Positions 9,201-17,143 of a stretch of 64,000 nt of DNA are shown piece by piece. The notes under the pieces were generated by a model. That model was given only the letters and a program-made list of their open reading frames with translations. It did not search any database and was not told the origin of the DNA. Location of the stretch: positions 1,364,001 to 1,428,000 of the forward strand of contig NZ_CP119785.1 of the NCBI RefSeq assembly GCF_029338235.1. The letters are read 5' to 3'. The position numbers and the translations under genes are program-made. This stretch comes from Haloarcula rara (lineage in GTDB: Archaea; Halobacteriota; Halobacteria; Halobacteriales; Haloarculaceae). Position 1 is the first letter of the stretch. Each line of letters opens with the position of its first letter.

Positions 9201-9625
9201 CCACGCTCACTGGAAGCCACGTCGTGGGCCCGCTCGACAGCCGCCACCAGCTCCTCGCAGCCCGCACAGCCGACGAGATGCGAGCGACAGCCACAGTCAG
9301 AACAGCCGAAGTCGGGGACGGCATCGCCCACAGCGTCGACCAGCCGCCGGGCGACGACACACTCGATATCCGCGGCAGTCGTCACGACGGTCCCGACGCT
9401 GGTCGCGTCGTCGCCCAGCAGATAATCGATATGCCAGTGGCGGGCACCGTTCTCGCCGCTCGCGACGGCGCGATGGCGCTCGACGCGGGAGAAGCCGCCC
9501 GAGCCCAGCGCGCTGCCGGTGTAGGCGTACCAGCCCGCGGGGAAGGCGATATCGCCCAGCGCGCCCACCTGGATGGGGCCGTCGGTTTCGCGTTCGAGGA
9601 CGAGCGTGTACGTCCCGCCGTCCAT
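9197..9625 (-). CDS. DUF123 / GIY-YIG-like nuclease family protein
   Basis: 142-residue protein matching the archaeal DUF123 family, grouped with GIY-YIG nucleases. Visible landmarks: YTLVLERETDG at the start, GALGDIAFPAGWYAYTGSALG (the GIY-YIG-like core), RVERHR, and RHWHIDYLLGD. The C-terminal part has a Cys-rich pair, FGCSDCGCRSHLVGCAGC, which may bind a metal. Function is unproven; a nuclease role is assumed from the fold. Its TAG stop overlaps the stop of the upstream stress-protein gene by three bases. Confidence 0.85.
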   Translation of the reverse strand: MDGGTYTLVLERETDGPIQVGALGDIAFPAGWYAYTGSALGSGGFSRVERHRAVASGENGARHWHIDYLLGDDATSVGTVVTTAADIECVVARRLVDAVGDAVPDFGCSDCGCRSHLVGCAGCEELVAAVERAHDVASSERG

Positions 9626-9634
9626 ACGGCGGCG

Positions 9635-9925
9635 TCAGCCTGTGATAGTGGGGTCGGCGGCGTGGTCGCCGAAGCCCTGGATACGGAACTCGCGGGAGTC
9701 TGTACAGTCCTCGTTGTCGGCGGCGAGGTCACCCACGAGCCAGTTGAACGCCTTGCGGAAGTCGGCGTAGGGGGCGTCCTCGAAGCGGCCGAGGACGGCC
9801 TCGGCGGTGAGGTCTTCGTCGTACGCCTCGGCGAAGGCGGCGACGTTCTCCGCGGCGGTCTGTGCGAGGTCGGCGTCGGTGTGCTCGCCGAAGGCGTCGG
9901 CGAGGTCGTCGGTGCGGCCTGACAT
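9635..9925 (-). CDS. conserved-looking haloarchaeal hypothetical protein
   Basis: 96-residue acidic soluble protein, not recognised. It begins MSGRTDDLADAFGEH and contains LGRFEDAPYADFRKAFNWLVG, with a helical N-terminal half. One Cys is present (NEDCTDS). The start at 9925 is chosen because the sequence upstream in the frame is not protein-like. It lies 10 bases upstream of the DUF123 gene on the same strand, so the two may be co-transcribed. Confidence 0.65.
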   Translation of the reverse strand: MSGRTDDLADAFGEHTDADLAQTAAENVAAFAEAYDEDLTAEAVLGRFEDAPYADFRKAFNWLVGDLAADNEDCTDSREFRIQGFGDHAADPTITG

Positions 9926-10057
9926 ACGCGACGATACCGACTGGAGCCACCTATTCGTTCTGGAACCGGGAAGCGGCCCGAGAAGCGCGCATCTCACGGC
10001 CGTTTCCAAATCCTTTTGCGCCGAATCGGCCTACCCGCTCGCAGGGATGCGAGACGC

Positions 10058-11314
10058 ATGGTGACCGAGCCATCGAGCGGTCTGGGCGCGGTCCTCGACC
10101 GGGTTCGCGGCCAGCGAGCCGTCGTCTGGGCAGTCATCACGAGCACCTTCTTCATCGGCTTCGGCGGTGGCGTCGTCTACCCCATCTTGCCGAACCTGGG
10201 TGCCGTGCTGGGGATTTCCCCGTTTCTCGTCGGCCTGATTCTCTCCGCCAACCGGTTCTCGCGGCTGGTCGCGAACGCACCGGCCGGCGGACTCGTCGAC
10301 CGCGTTGGCACGCGAACGCCGTTCGTCGTCGGCATGGGAATCCAGGCTGTCGCGACCGCCGGCTACGTCGTCGCGATGGTCGCACCCGCCCCCGAGGCGT
10401 GGTTCATGATCGCCCGCATCGGCTGGGGCATCGGAAGCGCACTCGTCTTTGCGACGGCCTACACCATCGCCTCGGACGTCAGCGACGGCGGCTCCCGTGG
10501 CGCGAACATGGGCCTCATCCGCGGCGGCGTCCTCTTTGGCTTCCCGACGGGCGTGGTCATCGGCGGCGTCGTGAGCGAGGTCGCCGGCACGGTCACGGCC
10601 TTTAGCGTCGCCGCGGCCTTCGCCGTCCTCGCCAGCGCCGTGGCGTACTGGACCGTCCCGGAGACCCACGTCGAGAGCGACGCGAACCAGTCGGTCAAGC
10701 CCTGGGACGTCAACACCAGCCTGCCGGCGCTGACCGTCGGCGCGGTGAACTTCGCCGTCTTCTTCGTCTACATCGGTGCTTTCTTCGCCACGCTCGTCCT
10801 CTTCCTCGGCCAGGCCCAGCTGCGGGTGTTCGGCTTCGATGCGCAGGGCTCGTCGGGCATCTTCATGGGCGTCACCGTCGTCGCCGCCGGCCTCTCGATG
10901 TACGCCGGCGGTGCCATCAGCGACCGTCGGGGGTCGCGGGTCCCGACGCTGCTCGTCTTCCTGGTCGCCACGTCGGTCGGCTTCGCACTCCTTGCCGTCA
11001 CAGAGAGCGTCCCCGTCCTCGTCGTCGCCTGCCTCCTAATCGGCGGCGGACAGGGCGGGTCGAGCGGGCCGCTGATGGCGCTGCTGGGCGACCTCGTCCC
11101 CGACGGCCAGATGGGGCGCGCCGTCGGGACGAACAACGTGCTGGGCGACCTCGGCGGGGGCTTTGGGCCCATCGTCACGCTCCCGCTGGTCGATGCCGTC
11201 GGCTTCGACCCCATCTACGTCGCCTGTGCGGCCCTCCCGCTACTGGCCGGGCTGGTCCTGCTGGCCGGCGTACGACAGGAGACAGGGGAGTTCGTCCCGC
11301 GAGTCGACTCCTGA
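10058..11314 (+). CDS. MFS transporter
   Basis: 418-residue major facilitator with about 12 hydrophobic helices. Family loops: GLVDRVGTRTPFVVG between helices 2 and 3, SDGGSRGANMGLIRGG after helix 4, and in the second half AGGAISDRRGSRVPTLLVF and GQMGRAVGTNNVLGDLGGG. The order is typical of drug/metabolite efflux-type carriers, but no substrate can be named. The ATG at 10058 is preferred; the frame is open 14 codons further upstream, and a GTG follows directly. The 132 bases upstream separate it from a divergent hypothetical gene. Confidence 0.85.
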   Translation: MVTEPSSGLGAVLDRVRGQRAVVWAVITSTFFIGFGGGVVYPILPNLGAVLGISPFLVGLILSANRFSRLVANAPAGGLVDRVGTRTPFVVGMGIQAVATAGYVVAMVAPAPEAWFMIARIGWGIGSALVFATAYTIASDVSDGGSRGANMGLIRGGVLFGFPTGVVIGGVVSEVAGTVTAFSVAAAFAVLASAVAYWTVPETHVESDANQSVKPWDVNTSLPALTVGAVNFAVFFVYIGAFFATLVLFLGQAQLRVFGFDAQGSSGIFMGVTVVAAGLSMYAGGAISDRRGSRVPTLLVFLVATSVGFALLAVTESVPVLVVACLLIGGGQGGSSGPLMALLGDLVPDGQMGRAVGTNNVLGDLGGGFGPIVTLPLVDAVGFDPIYVACAALPLLAGLVLLAGVRQETGEFVPRVDS

Positions 11315-11369
11315 CTACGGCTCGAATGGCGGCCCGACATTCATGTACGCTGACGGCTAACAGTGGAGT

Positions 11370-11999
11370 ATGCGCGCCCTCCGACGCAGTCCGACGCTCG
11401 TGACCCTGGCGCTCGTCCTGGCGGTGTTTGCCTGCCAGGAACTGGCCGGGCTCCTCGGCTGGCGGGGGCTGTTCGCGCTGTCGAACCCCCTGCTTTCCCG
11501 GCCCTGGACGGTGGTGACGAGCGTCTACGCCCACGCGAGCGTCTCACATCTGGTCGCCAACGCCGTCGCGCTGGCGCTTGGCGGCCTGCTCGTCGAGCGA
11601 CTGACCACGAGCGCACGCTTTCACGCCTTTTTCGTCTCCGTGGGCGCACTCGCGGGCGTGACACAGGTGGCCCTCGTCGGCGTCGTCGGTCCGCTCGTTC
11701 CCGGCATGCCCGCGCAGGTCGCCGTGCTGGGCGCGAGCGGGGCCATCCTGGGGCTGTACGGCTATCTGCTCGGAGCGAATCGGGTCACGGAGCTACTCGT
11801 GGGCGGCATCGAGCTGGAACCGCGGTTCCAGCTCGCGCTCGGCGTCCTGCTGGCAGGGCTGGTAACGGTGTTGACGGCCAATCCCGGTGCGGCGCTCATC
11901 GCACATTTCACCGGGCTACTGCTCGGATTCCTCGCCGGGCGAGCGCACCTGCTGGCACCGGGAGAGAACACGCAAGGGCGTCCCCCAGCGGTAGAGTGA
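11370..11999 (+). CDS. rhomboid-family intramembrane serine protease
   Basis: 209-residue membrane protein with about six helices. The catalytic Ser lies in VLGASGAILGLYGY (GxSG motif) and the catalytic His in LIAHFTGLLLG on the last helix. The helix 2 region SHLVANAVALALGG corresponds to the family HxxxN loop. Such proteases cleave membrane substrates within the bilayer; the substrate is unknown. The ATG at 11370 precedes the first helix. The gene ends at the edge of a palindrome-rich repeat region. Confidence 0.88.
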   Translation: MRALRRSPTLVTLALVLAVFACQELAGLLGWRGLFALSNPLLSRPWTVVTSVYAHASVSHLVANAVALALGGLLVERLTTSARFHAFFVSVGALAGVTQVALVGVVGPLVPGMPAQVAVLGASGAILGLYGYLLGANRVTELLVGGIELEPRFQLALGVLLAGLVTVLTANPGAALIAHFTGLLLGFLAGRAHLLAPGENTQGRPPAVE

Positions 12000-12225
12000 G
12001 ACCGCGGCTCCGCGGGTCACTTCGTTCGCGGCTACGCCGCTCACTACCGAGGTGGTCACTCCGTTCCCACCTCGCTTTCCCCGCTCCGCTTCGAGGAAGG
12101 TCGCTGACTCACGGCGCTTCGCCCCGTCGTCGGGCGGCAGCGCCGCCCGACTGCTTGAGGGACCGCTGGTCCCTCTCCGTTCGTCACTCGCGGTCGCAAG
12201 CGACCGCGCACCGCTCGCTGCCTCG
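12000..12225. repeat. palindrome array between convergent genes
   Basis: This gene-free 226-base stretch consists of consecutive inverted repeats. Clear stems are: arm TCGGGCGGC (12130-12138) with its partner at 12142-12150 and loop AGC; arm GAGGGACC (12157-12164) with its partner at 12168-12175 and loop GCT; arm CGCGGTCGC (12089 bases + 100, i.e. 12189-12197) with its partner at 12200-12208 and a 2-nt loop. A further stem near 12053-12073 has the arm CGAGGTGG. The two stems at 12130-12175 recur inverted at 20229-20274. The sequence at 12010-12031 is a reverse-strand copy of an AGTGACCC-containing repeat also seen at 13043, 20278 and 56769. Confidence 0.85.
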
Positions 12226-12963
12226 CTAGTACTGAAAGAGCCGTTCGTCGAGCCGCGTCGTGACTTCGTCGGCCAGCGTCTGCAGGTTGACGGTGTCCTC
12301 GCGGTTGTAGGAGATGAGCGTCTCGAGGGAGCCGTCCTGGCCGCGCTCGTGTTCGCGCCAGAGCCGGACCGCGTCTTTCCCGGAGATGTCGGGTCGGTCG
12401 CGCTCGATACCGATGTCCTGTTCTACCTGCTTGAGCCCGCCCGAGAGGCCGAGCTTCTTGCAGGTGTACATGAGGTCGAGGTGGGGGCGCTGGAGGTCGA
12501 CGTCGAAGTTCGCTTCCAGGAAGGGCACGTCGAAGCGCTTGCCGTTGAACGTGACGAGCAGGTCGGCGTCGGCGAAGGCCGCCCGGAGGTTGTCGGCGGT
12601 GAGGTCGTCACCGGCGACCAGCGTCTCGGTCTCGCCGGCCTGATGCAAGGAGACGGTCGTCACCTGGTTGCGATGTTCGTCCAGTCCGGTGGTCTCGATG
12701 TCGAAGAAACAGGCCCGCTCGTCGAAGGTCTCGTAGAGGCGCCACTGCTCGCTGCTGGGGAACTGCCGGTCGAAGTAGGCCACGTCGGCGGCGTCGAGAT
12801 ACGCCCGGCTCTGGCGGATGAACTGGTCGATGCGGTCGCCCCGCTTGCCGCCGACGACGCTCGGTTCGAACTCGTCCCAGTGGGTGACACCCTGCTCCCA
12901 GATGGACTGTTCGGTCTGCTCGCCGACGCCGTCGACCCCGATGAAACTGTTCTCGACGCGCAC
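12226..12963 (-). CDS. RNase H-like predicted exonuclease (YprB type)
   Basis: 245-residue protein with a DEDD-type RNase H-like fold. Exo I is FFDIETTGLDEH, Exo II is LLVTFNGKRFDVPFLEA, and the region with YNREDTVNLQTLADE supplies the last acidic residue. These match the YprB/predicted exonuclease group acting on nucleic acid 3' ends. The start is the GTG at 12963 (VRVENSFIGVDG), which is where conserved-looking sequence begins. This start codon lies in a small hairpin with arms CGCTAC and GTAGCG. Palindrome arrays lie on both sides of the gene. Confidence 0.82.
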   Translation of the reverse strand: MRVENSFIGVDGVGEQTEQSIWEQGVTHWDEFEPSVVGGKRGDRIDQFIRQSRAYLDAADVAYFDRQFPSSEQWRLYETFDERACFFDIETTGLDEHRNQVTTVSLHQAGETETLVAGDDLTADNLRAAFADADLLVTFNGKRFDVPFLEANFDVDLQRPHLDLMYTCKKLGLSGGLKQVEQDIGIERDRPDISGKDAVRLWREHERGQDGSLETLISYNREDTVNLQTLADEVTTRLDERLFQY

Positions 12964-13250
12964 GCTACTCGGTAGCGCGTGAGGGCTATGTAAATGTCTC
13001 GGGTAGCGAGGTCGCGAGCCTGCGAGCGACCTCGAAGCGGAGCGGGGAACACAGTGACCCGCGGAGCAACGCGAGGTGTCTCGAATCGCGAGCGGCGTAG
13101 CCGCGAGCAGTAGCGAGGTCCCGAACGGAGTGAGGGACCTCGATAAAGCGCAGCGATGAGCGGAGCGAACCGCGAGCAGGGCAAGGCGCGTAGCCCCTCG
13201 ATAGCGAGACGGTCGAAACCCCGAAATCCTCGGGCGACCCACACGGAACC
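12964..13250. repeat. palindrome-rich repeat between divergent genes
   Basis: Gene-free 287 bases. Stems seen: CGAGGTCGC (13007-13015) with GCGACCTCG (13026-13034); GCGGC (13092-13096) with GCCGC (13100-13104) and loop GTA; CGAGGTCCC (13114-13122) with GGGACCTCG (13134-13142). The 22-base repeat containing GAACACAGTGACCC is at 13043-13064. Short phrases such as GAGCGGAGCGAACCGCGAGC are shared with the arrays near 20300 and 56700. Any promoters for the two divergent genes must lie within or next to this repeat. Confidence 0.8.
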
Positions 13251-13628
13251 ATGACAGACTACCTCATCGCCACCGCGTCGGTCCACGTGACCGCCGCGGC
13301 GGCCGACTACCTGCAGGGGCGACTCGACCCGAGCGAAGACAGCGTCGTCGTGGTCGGCGTTCGAGAACCCGGGCGCCACGAACGGGACGCCGGCGACGCG
13401 GCCAACGTCGCCCGGTCGCGGCTGGCGGCGGCGATGCCCGAGACCGAGGTCCGGGAGGGCGACCCCACGACGGAGCTGCTGGCAGCGATCAACGACCACG
13501 ACCCCGACGTGGTCATCGCCGGTGCCAACGCCGGCACCGAGGGCGCGTCGGGTGTTGGGTCGACGACGGCGACGCTGCTGGAGCGACTCGACCGGCCAGT
13601 CGTGGTCGTTCCGCTGCCCGACCTCTAG
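13251..13628 (+). CDS. small UspA-like protein
   Basis: 125-residue protein with a UspA-like alpha/beta fold: YLIATASVHV opens as strand 1, PDVVIAGANAGTEGASGVG is the loop region that binds nucleotide in true Usp proteins, and RPVVVVPLPDL is the last strand. The G-2x-G signature is altered (GANAGTEGASG), so ATP binding is uncertain. Function unknown. The TAG stop forms a CTAG shared with the stop of the convergent ParA-like gene. Confidence 0.75.
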   Translation: MTDYLIATASVHVTAAAADYLQGRLDPSEDSVVVVGVREPGRHERDAGDAANVARSRLAAAMPETEVREGDPTTELLAAINDHDPDVVIAGANAGTEGASGVGSTTATLLERLDRPVVVVPLPDL

Positions 13629-14353
13629 CCGAGTCGCTCGAACAGCCCCGGCTCCTCGAACTCCAGGCCCAGCTCCGTGTCGAACAGGCCCTCGACAGCG
13701 GCGGCGACGGCGGGCGCGAGCTCCGTCTCCGGGTCCAGCGCGGTCGGACCGACCGGGTCGCCAGCGGGGAGTTCGTGGTCGGCGTCCGCGACGGCGACGG
13801 CGTCGGGCGCGTCGGTGCGGGTGGCGACGACGGCGTCGGCCGGGGCGTCGAGGTCCCGCAGCCGGCCGCGGTGTCTGGGCAGCAGGTCGACGCCGCGCTG
13901 GGTCGCGGGCGCGACGAGCGCGCGCCGGTCGGCGGTCGTGAGCGCGGCGACGGCCTGGTTGGCCGCGACGGGCGGCACGTCAAGCAGGACGTGGTCGAAC
14001 CGGTCGGCGACGTCGGCGACGGCGGTCTCGAGGGCCCGGGCCGCGTCGGGCGCCTTCGCGCGGGCGATGCGCTCGAAGGGGGCGTGGGCCGGGCCGAACG
14101 CGACCCGACCCGACACGTCGTAGTCGGCGTCGTACAGCGCCGCCTCGACGGTGCTCTCGCCGACGGCGACGGCGGTCATATCGTCAGTGATGCGGCCCTC
14201 GACGTACGTCGCCAGTCCCTGTGTCCCGAAGGCGGCGTCGACGACCGCGACCGAGCGGTCGGCTCGGGCGAGCGTCGCCGCCGTCTCTACGGCCGTTCTG
14301 GTCGTCCCGGCGCCGCCGGCGACGCCGACCAGCGCGAGCGTCGGTGTATCCAT
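13625..14353 (-). CDS. ParA/MinD-like protein lacking the P-loop lysine
   Basis: 242-residue SIMIBI-class (ParA/MinD) homologue. The N-terminal motif reads GVAGGAGTTRTAVE. The position of the essential Walker A lysine (GK[ST]) holds Thr, and the signature lysine after the first Gly pair is Ala. Other family segments persist: VAVVDAAFGTQGLATYV (switch I/A'-like) and HVLLDVPPVAANQAV (switch II, Walker B). It may bind nucleotide weakly or act as a non-hydrolysing partner. Partner proteins are not evident nearby. The start is the ATG at 14353. The stop overlaps the convergent stress-protein stop by sharing CTAG. Confidence 0.75.
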   Translation of the reverse strand: MDTPTLALVGVAGGAGTTRTAVETAATLARADRSVAVVDAAFGTQGLATYVEGRITDDMTAVAVGESTVEAALYDADYDVSGRVAFGPAHAPFERIARAKAPDAARALETAVADVADRFDHVLLDVPPVAANQAVAALTTADRRALVAPATQRGVDLLPRHRGRLRDLDAPADAVVATRTDAPDAVAVADADHELPAGDPVGPTALDPETELAPAVAAAVEGLFDTELGLEFEEPGLFERLG

Positions 14354-14438
14354 ACTGTACGTGGGACGCGGCCCGAAATAAAAAGTTCAGGACGAGCGGC
14401 GTGGTCGACCGAACGCCCGGTCGATAGCGATCAGTAAG

Positions 14439-14861
14439 TCACGTGCCGTCGCTGATTTCCGCCGCGATATCGTCCAGTTCGTCGTCGGAGAGGTCCGGGC
14501 GGTCGCTGACCAGCGCGTGGATGGGGCGGCCGCCGTCGTCTTCGAACCGCGGGACGATGTGGCCGTGGACGTGTGGGACCTCCTGACCGGCGGCCTCACC
14601 GTTGTTGAACGCCACCGTGCTCGCGGGCGCGTCGACCGCGTCCTCGACGGCCGGCGTCAGGCGATGTAGCGCCGCCATGACCTCGCTGCCGAGCTCCTCG
14701 GGCAGGTCGTTCAGCGACTCGTGGTGGGCTTTCGGGATGACGAGCGTGTGGGCCGGCGAGAGCGGGTTCGCATCGAGGAAGGCCAGCACGTCGTCGTCCT
14801 CGTAGACGGTGCGGCTCGGGATGTCACCGGCGACTATCTGACAGAAGATGCAGTCGTCCAT
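14439..14861 (-). CDS. HIT-family nucleotide hydrolase
   Basis: 140-residue HIT protein. The catalytic triad motif is VPHVHGHIVPRF (HxHxHxx). The N-terminal DDCIFCQIVAGDIPS is the usual opening of HINT-type proteins, with Cys pairs that may bind zinc. Family members hydrolyse nucleoside phosphoramidates or AMP adducts in the cytoplasm. The start is the ATG at 14861; the frame extends upstream but the extra sequence is not conserved. Confidence 0.92.
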   Translation of the reverse strand: MDDCIFCQIVAGDIPSRTVYEDDDVLAFLDANPLSPAHTLVIPKAHHESLNDLPEELGSEVMAALHRLTPAVEDAVDAPASTVAFNNGEAAGQEVPHVHGHIVPRFEDDGGRPIHALVSDRPDLSDDELDDIAAEISDGT

Positions 14862-14954
14862 AGTCGGCGGTGTGTCCGGCGCGTGCAAGAAAGTTACTCC
14901 GAGAGCCACACCGACGGCAATACATTCAATACAGTATGATACAGAGTGTGGGAT

Positions 14955-15323
14955 ATGCCTATCAGTGCGGATAGATTCGAAGATATCGAAGACGGGGCAC
15001 CGGACCCGAAACCGGGGACGAACGCCGAGGCAATTCTTTCTTTCCTCGCTGCCCACGCCGACCAGGCGTTCACCCAGAGCGAAATCGCCGACGCGACAGA
15101 CGTCGCGACCGGCTCCGTCGGACCGACGCTCGTACGACTCCGGGAGCGCGGCCGAGTCGACCACCGGGGAACCTACTGGCGGGTCAGCGACCACGTCGAG
15201 AGTGTCGAGCAGACGGTATCGCACGCCAGTGGCGTTGCAGCGAGCCACGAGGCAGAGCAGTTCGACTACGAAGGCTGGCAAGCCCACGCTGTCGACCCAC
15301 GCGAGGAACGGAGCGGTGAGTAG
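14955..15323 (+). CDS. winged-helix antitoxin-like regulator
   Basis: 122-residue winged-helix protein: GTNAEAILSFLAAHADQAFTQ (helix 1), EIADATDVATGSVGPTLVRLRERG (recognition helix region), RVDHRGTYWRV (wing). The C-terminal 45 residues are acidic and probably flexible, a usual trait of antitoxins that wrap a toxin. The ATG at 14955 follows GTGTGGGAT; a GTG three codons earlier is possible. It overlaps the next gene by 8 bases, which argues for coupled translation. Together they look like a type II toxin-antitoxin module. Confidence 0.75.
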   Translation: MPISADRFEDIEDGAPDPKPGTNAEAILSFLAAHADQAFTQSEIADATDVATGSVGPTLVRLRERGRVDHRGTYWRVSDHVESVEQTVSHASGVAASHEAEQFDYEGWQAHAVDPREERSGE

Positions 15324-15657
15324 TGCCGACCCGTACCAACCCGGCGACGTGGTCTGGGCGCCCGACCCGTTTCGGGACGGCAGAAATCCGCGACTGTGGC
15401 TGGTGCTGGCCAGCGATGGCCTCCCCTACAGCGGCGAGGAGTACATCTGTGTCGCCCTGACCACGAGCGACCTATCGGCGAACGTCGAAGTTGGCGACGC
15501 CTGGATAACCGGACAGCATCCGGAGAAGCGTTCCTACTGCTCACCGTGGGTGGTCGCAACGGTCAAACACGACGATATCGCGAACCCACAGGGCCGGGTC
15601 ACAGCGGCGTTCACAGACCGTGTTCGTGCCGACTGCATCGAGTTCGTCTCGGACTGA
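15316..15657 (+). CDS. PemK/MazF-like toxin
   Basis: 113-residue protein resembling PemK/MazF-type growth inhibitors, usually ribosome-independent mRNA endonucleases. It opens with YQPGDVVWAPDPFRDGRNPR, as MazF toxins do (GDIVWV..P..G.E...RP). LWLVLASDGLPYSG and YICVALTTSDLS follow, with WVVATVKHDDI near the end matching the conserved SH3-like barrel. The start is the GTG at 15316 inside the end of the antitoxin-like gene. Its specificity cannot be told from sequence. Confidence 0.75.
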   Translation: MSSADPYQPGDVVWAPDPFRDGRNPRLWLVLASDGLPYSGEEYICVALTTSDLSANVEVGDAWITGQHPEKRSYCSPWVVATVKHDDIANPQGRVTAAFTDRVRADCIEFVSD

Positions 15658-15680
15658 AACAGTCAGTCGTGGCGGTTCGG

Positions 15681-16297
15681 TCACCCGTCCGTCGCTCGCT
15701 CGACAGGCTCCCGAATCGCGGCGACGTATTCCTCGCGGCTGTACCCGAGTCGCGACAGCCACAGCGCCTGGTAACTCGGTGGAGCACAGGAATCACCGGC
15801 ACCCCGAGCGCGTCGCTCTTTCGCGGGTCGAGCACACTGTCCAGAAAGCCATCGAACGAGTCGTCGTCCAGTACCGTCTCCGTGGCGTGTTTCCCGGTCG
15901 TGAGAACGGCCCATGGTTCCACCGTCTCGATTTCCTCTACCAGATACGGTCGGCAGTTGGCCAGTTCCTCGCTCGTCGGGTTGCGATTGGCCGGCGGGTG
16001 GCATTTCACCGCGTTCGTGTAGTAGCAGTCGTCGTGGTCGAACCCGGCGTCGGCGAGCAGGTCGCGTATCTTCCGGCCCGACGCGCGGGAGGTGTAGGCC
16101 ATCCCGGTTAGATTGCCGCCCCGCCACTGGTCGGCCTCGGGGTCGCCCGCGGTCGGGGCCTCGCCGACGACGACCACGTCGGCGTCCAGCGAGCCGTTAC
16201 CCCACGAGATGCAGCTTCGGCTCTTGGAGAGCCCAGAACAGCGCCGGCAGTCCTCGGCGAGTTCGTGGCGGCTGTCGGGATCGGGGTACGTCGGCAT
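15681..16297 (-). pseudogene. family-4 uracil-DNA glycosylase, single-base frameshift
   Basis: Uracil-DNA glycosylase of the iron-sulfur family 4, which removes uracil from DNA. The frame from the ATG at 16297 gives ELAEDCRRCSGLSKSR (Cys pair of the cluster), DVVVVGEAPTAGDPEAD (active site), YTNAVKCHPPANRNPT and EELANCRPYL (further cluster Cys), then VPVIPVLH. There the frame is lost. The next frame continues PSYQALWLSRLGYSREEY to a stop at 15681. Restoring one G in CGGTGG at about 15778-15780 gives LHPSYQALW, the expected HPS-type motif. Either a recent mutation inactivates the gene or one base was lost in sequencing. Confidence 0.85.
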
Positions 16298-16426
16298 CGC
16301 GCTCTGTATGCGGTTGGGGAGCGTATGAAGCTTGGTTCAGGCGGGAGAAGCTCTCGAGCTACGGTTGCGAACGGTGGAAATTTGCCCGGGCCGCTGACTG
16401 CTGGCGGAACCGCAAGCAGCCGCTGT

Positions 16427-17029
16427 TCAGGCCCCCGGTCCCTCCCACGTGTCGATCACAGCACTCCGCTCGTCTCCTTCGTAGATCACTCTGACAGTCG
16501 CGTTTCGCAGCATCGACCCGGGCGAGTACGGGTCGGGATTCCGTTTGTAGTCGACGAAGTTCGTCACCAGCGTAGTGTTGTCCGTGGCGGAAACGTCCGA
16601 CGAGAATCCCATCTGTTCGTACGTGTATTCCGACTGGTACTCCCCACTGGCAGCGCCACCGTAATCTTGCAGCGCACCCGTCTGATTGATGTATTTCACC
16701 TTCGGTCCCGAGACAGATACTGTCAGATGCTCGCTGGCTATCCGGTCCCCACCGATGTGGGTTATGGTCAACATATCGCCGGTGAATCCGTCGAGCGGTG
16801 CTGTGTAGTTCGTCCCGGTGCCATCGGAGACATCGAAGTTCGATGCGCTGTAGCTCTCGTTTTGTTCGAATTCGAATTCGAATGTCGCCGACGGTATCGA
16901 CTCTGTGGTCCCGATGCTGGTGAAGGTGACCGCGGCGACGGCCGCGAGGACGGCCACGATAGCAACCAGCAGTGTGACACCGACCACCTTGCTGACTGCC
17001 CGTTCGTCGCGAAGGGCTCGTTCTATCAT
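16427..17029 (-). CDS. type IV pilin N-terminal domain protein
   Basis: 200-residue secreted pilin. The class III signal is RDERAVSKVVGVTLLVAIVA: prepilin peptidase would cut just before the hydrophobic helix, and the helix forms the pilus core. The mature part has a C-terminal globular domain with several NxT/NxS sequons (NESYS, NYTAP, NQTGA, NNTTL-like, NATVR), so N-glycosylation is likely. The ATG at 17029 gives the classic short leader MIERALRDERAVSK. The peptidase at 356-1375 could process it. Upstream sequence is AT-rich. Confidence 0.88.
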   Translation of the reverse strand: MIERALRDERAVSKVVGVTLLVAIVAVLAAVAAVTFTSIGTTESIPSATFEFEFEQNESYSASNFDVSDGTGTNYTAPLDGFTGDMLTITHIGGDRIASEHLTVSVSGPKVKYINQTGALQDYGGAASGEYQSEYTYEQMGFSSDVSATDNTTLVTNFVDYKRNPDPYSPGSMLRNATVRVIYEGDERSAVIDTWEGPGA

Positions 17030-17143
17030 GCGCAAATATGTGCAGTTGCCCCTATTGGCTACTCTGGCGATATCGAGAGCTGTGTCCGAAATCGGCACCC
17101 ACAGCCGTCTGGCGTGACGATATCGGAAGGAAAAGTGAGGGGG

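Noticed and set aside
12000..12225. Palindromes explained as simple terminators
   Set aside because: Similar arrays also lie between divergent genes (12964-13250) where no terminator is needed, and several stems occur per array.
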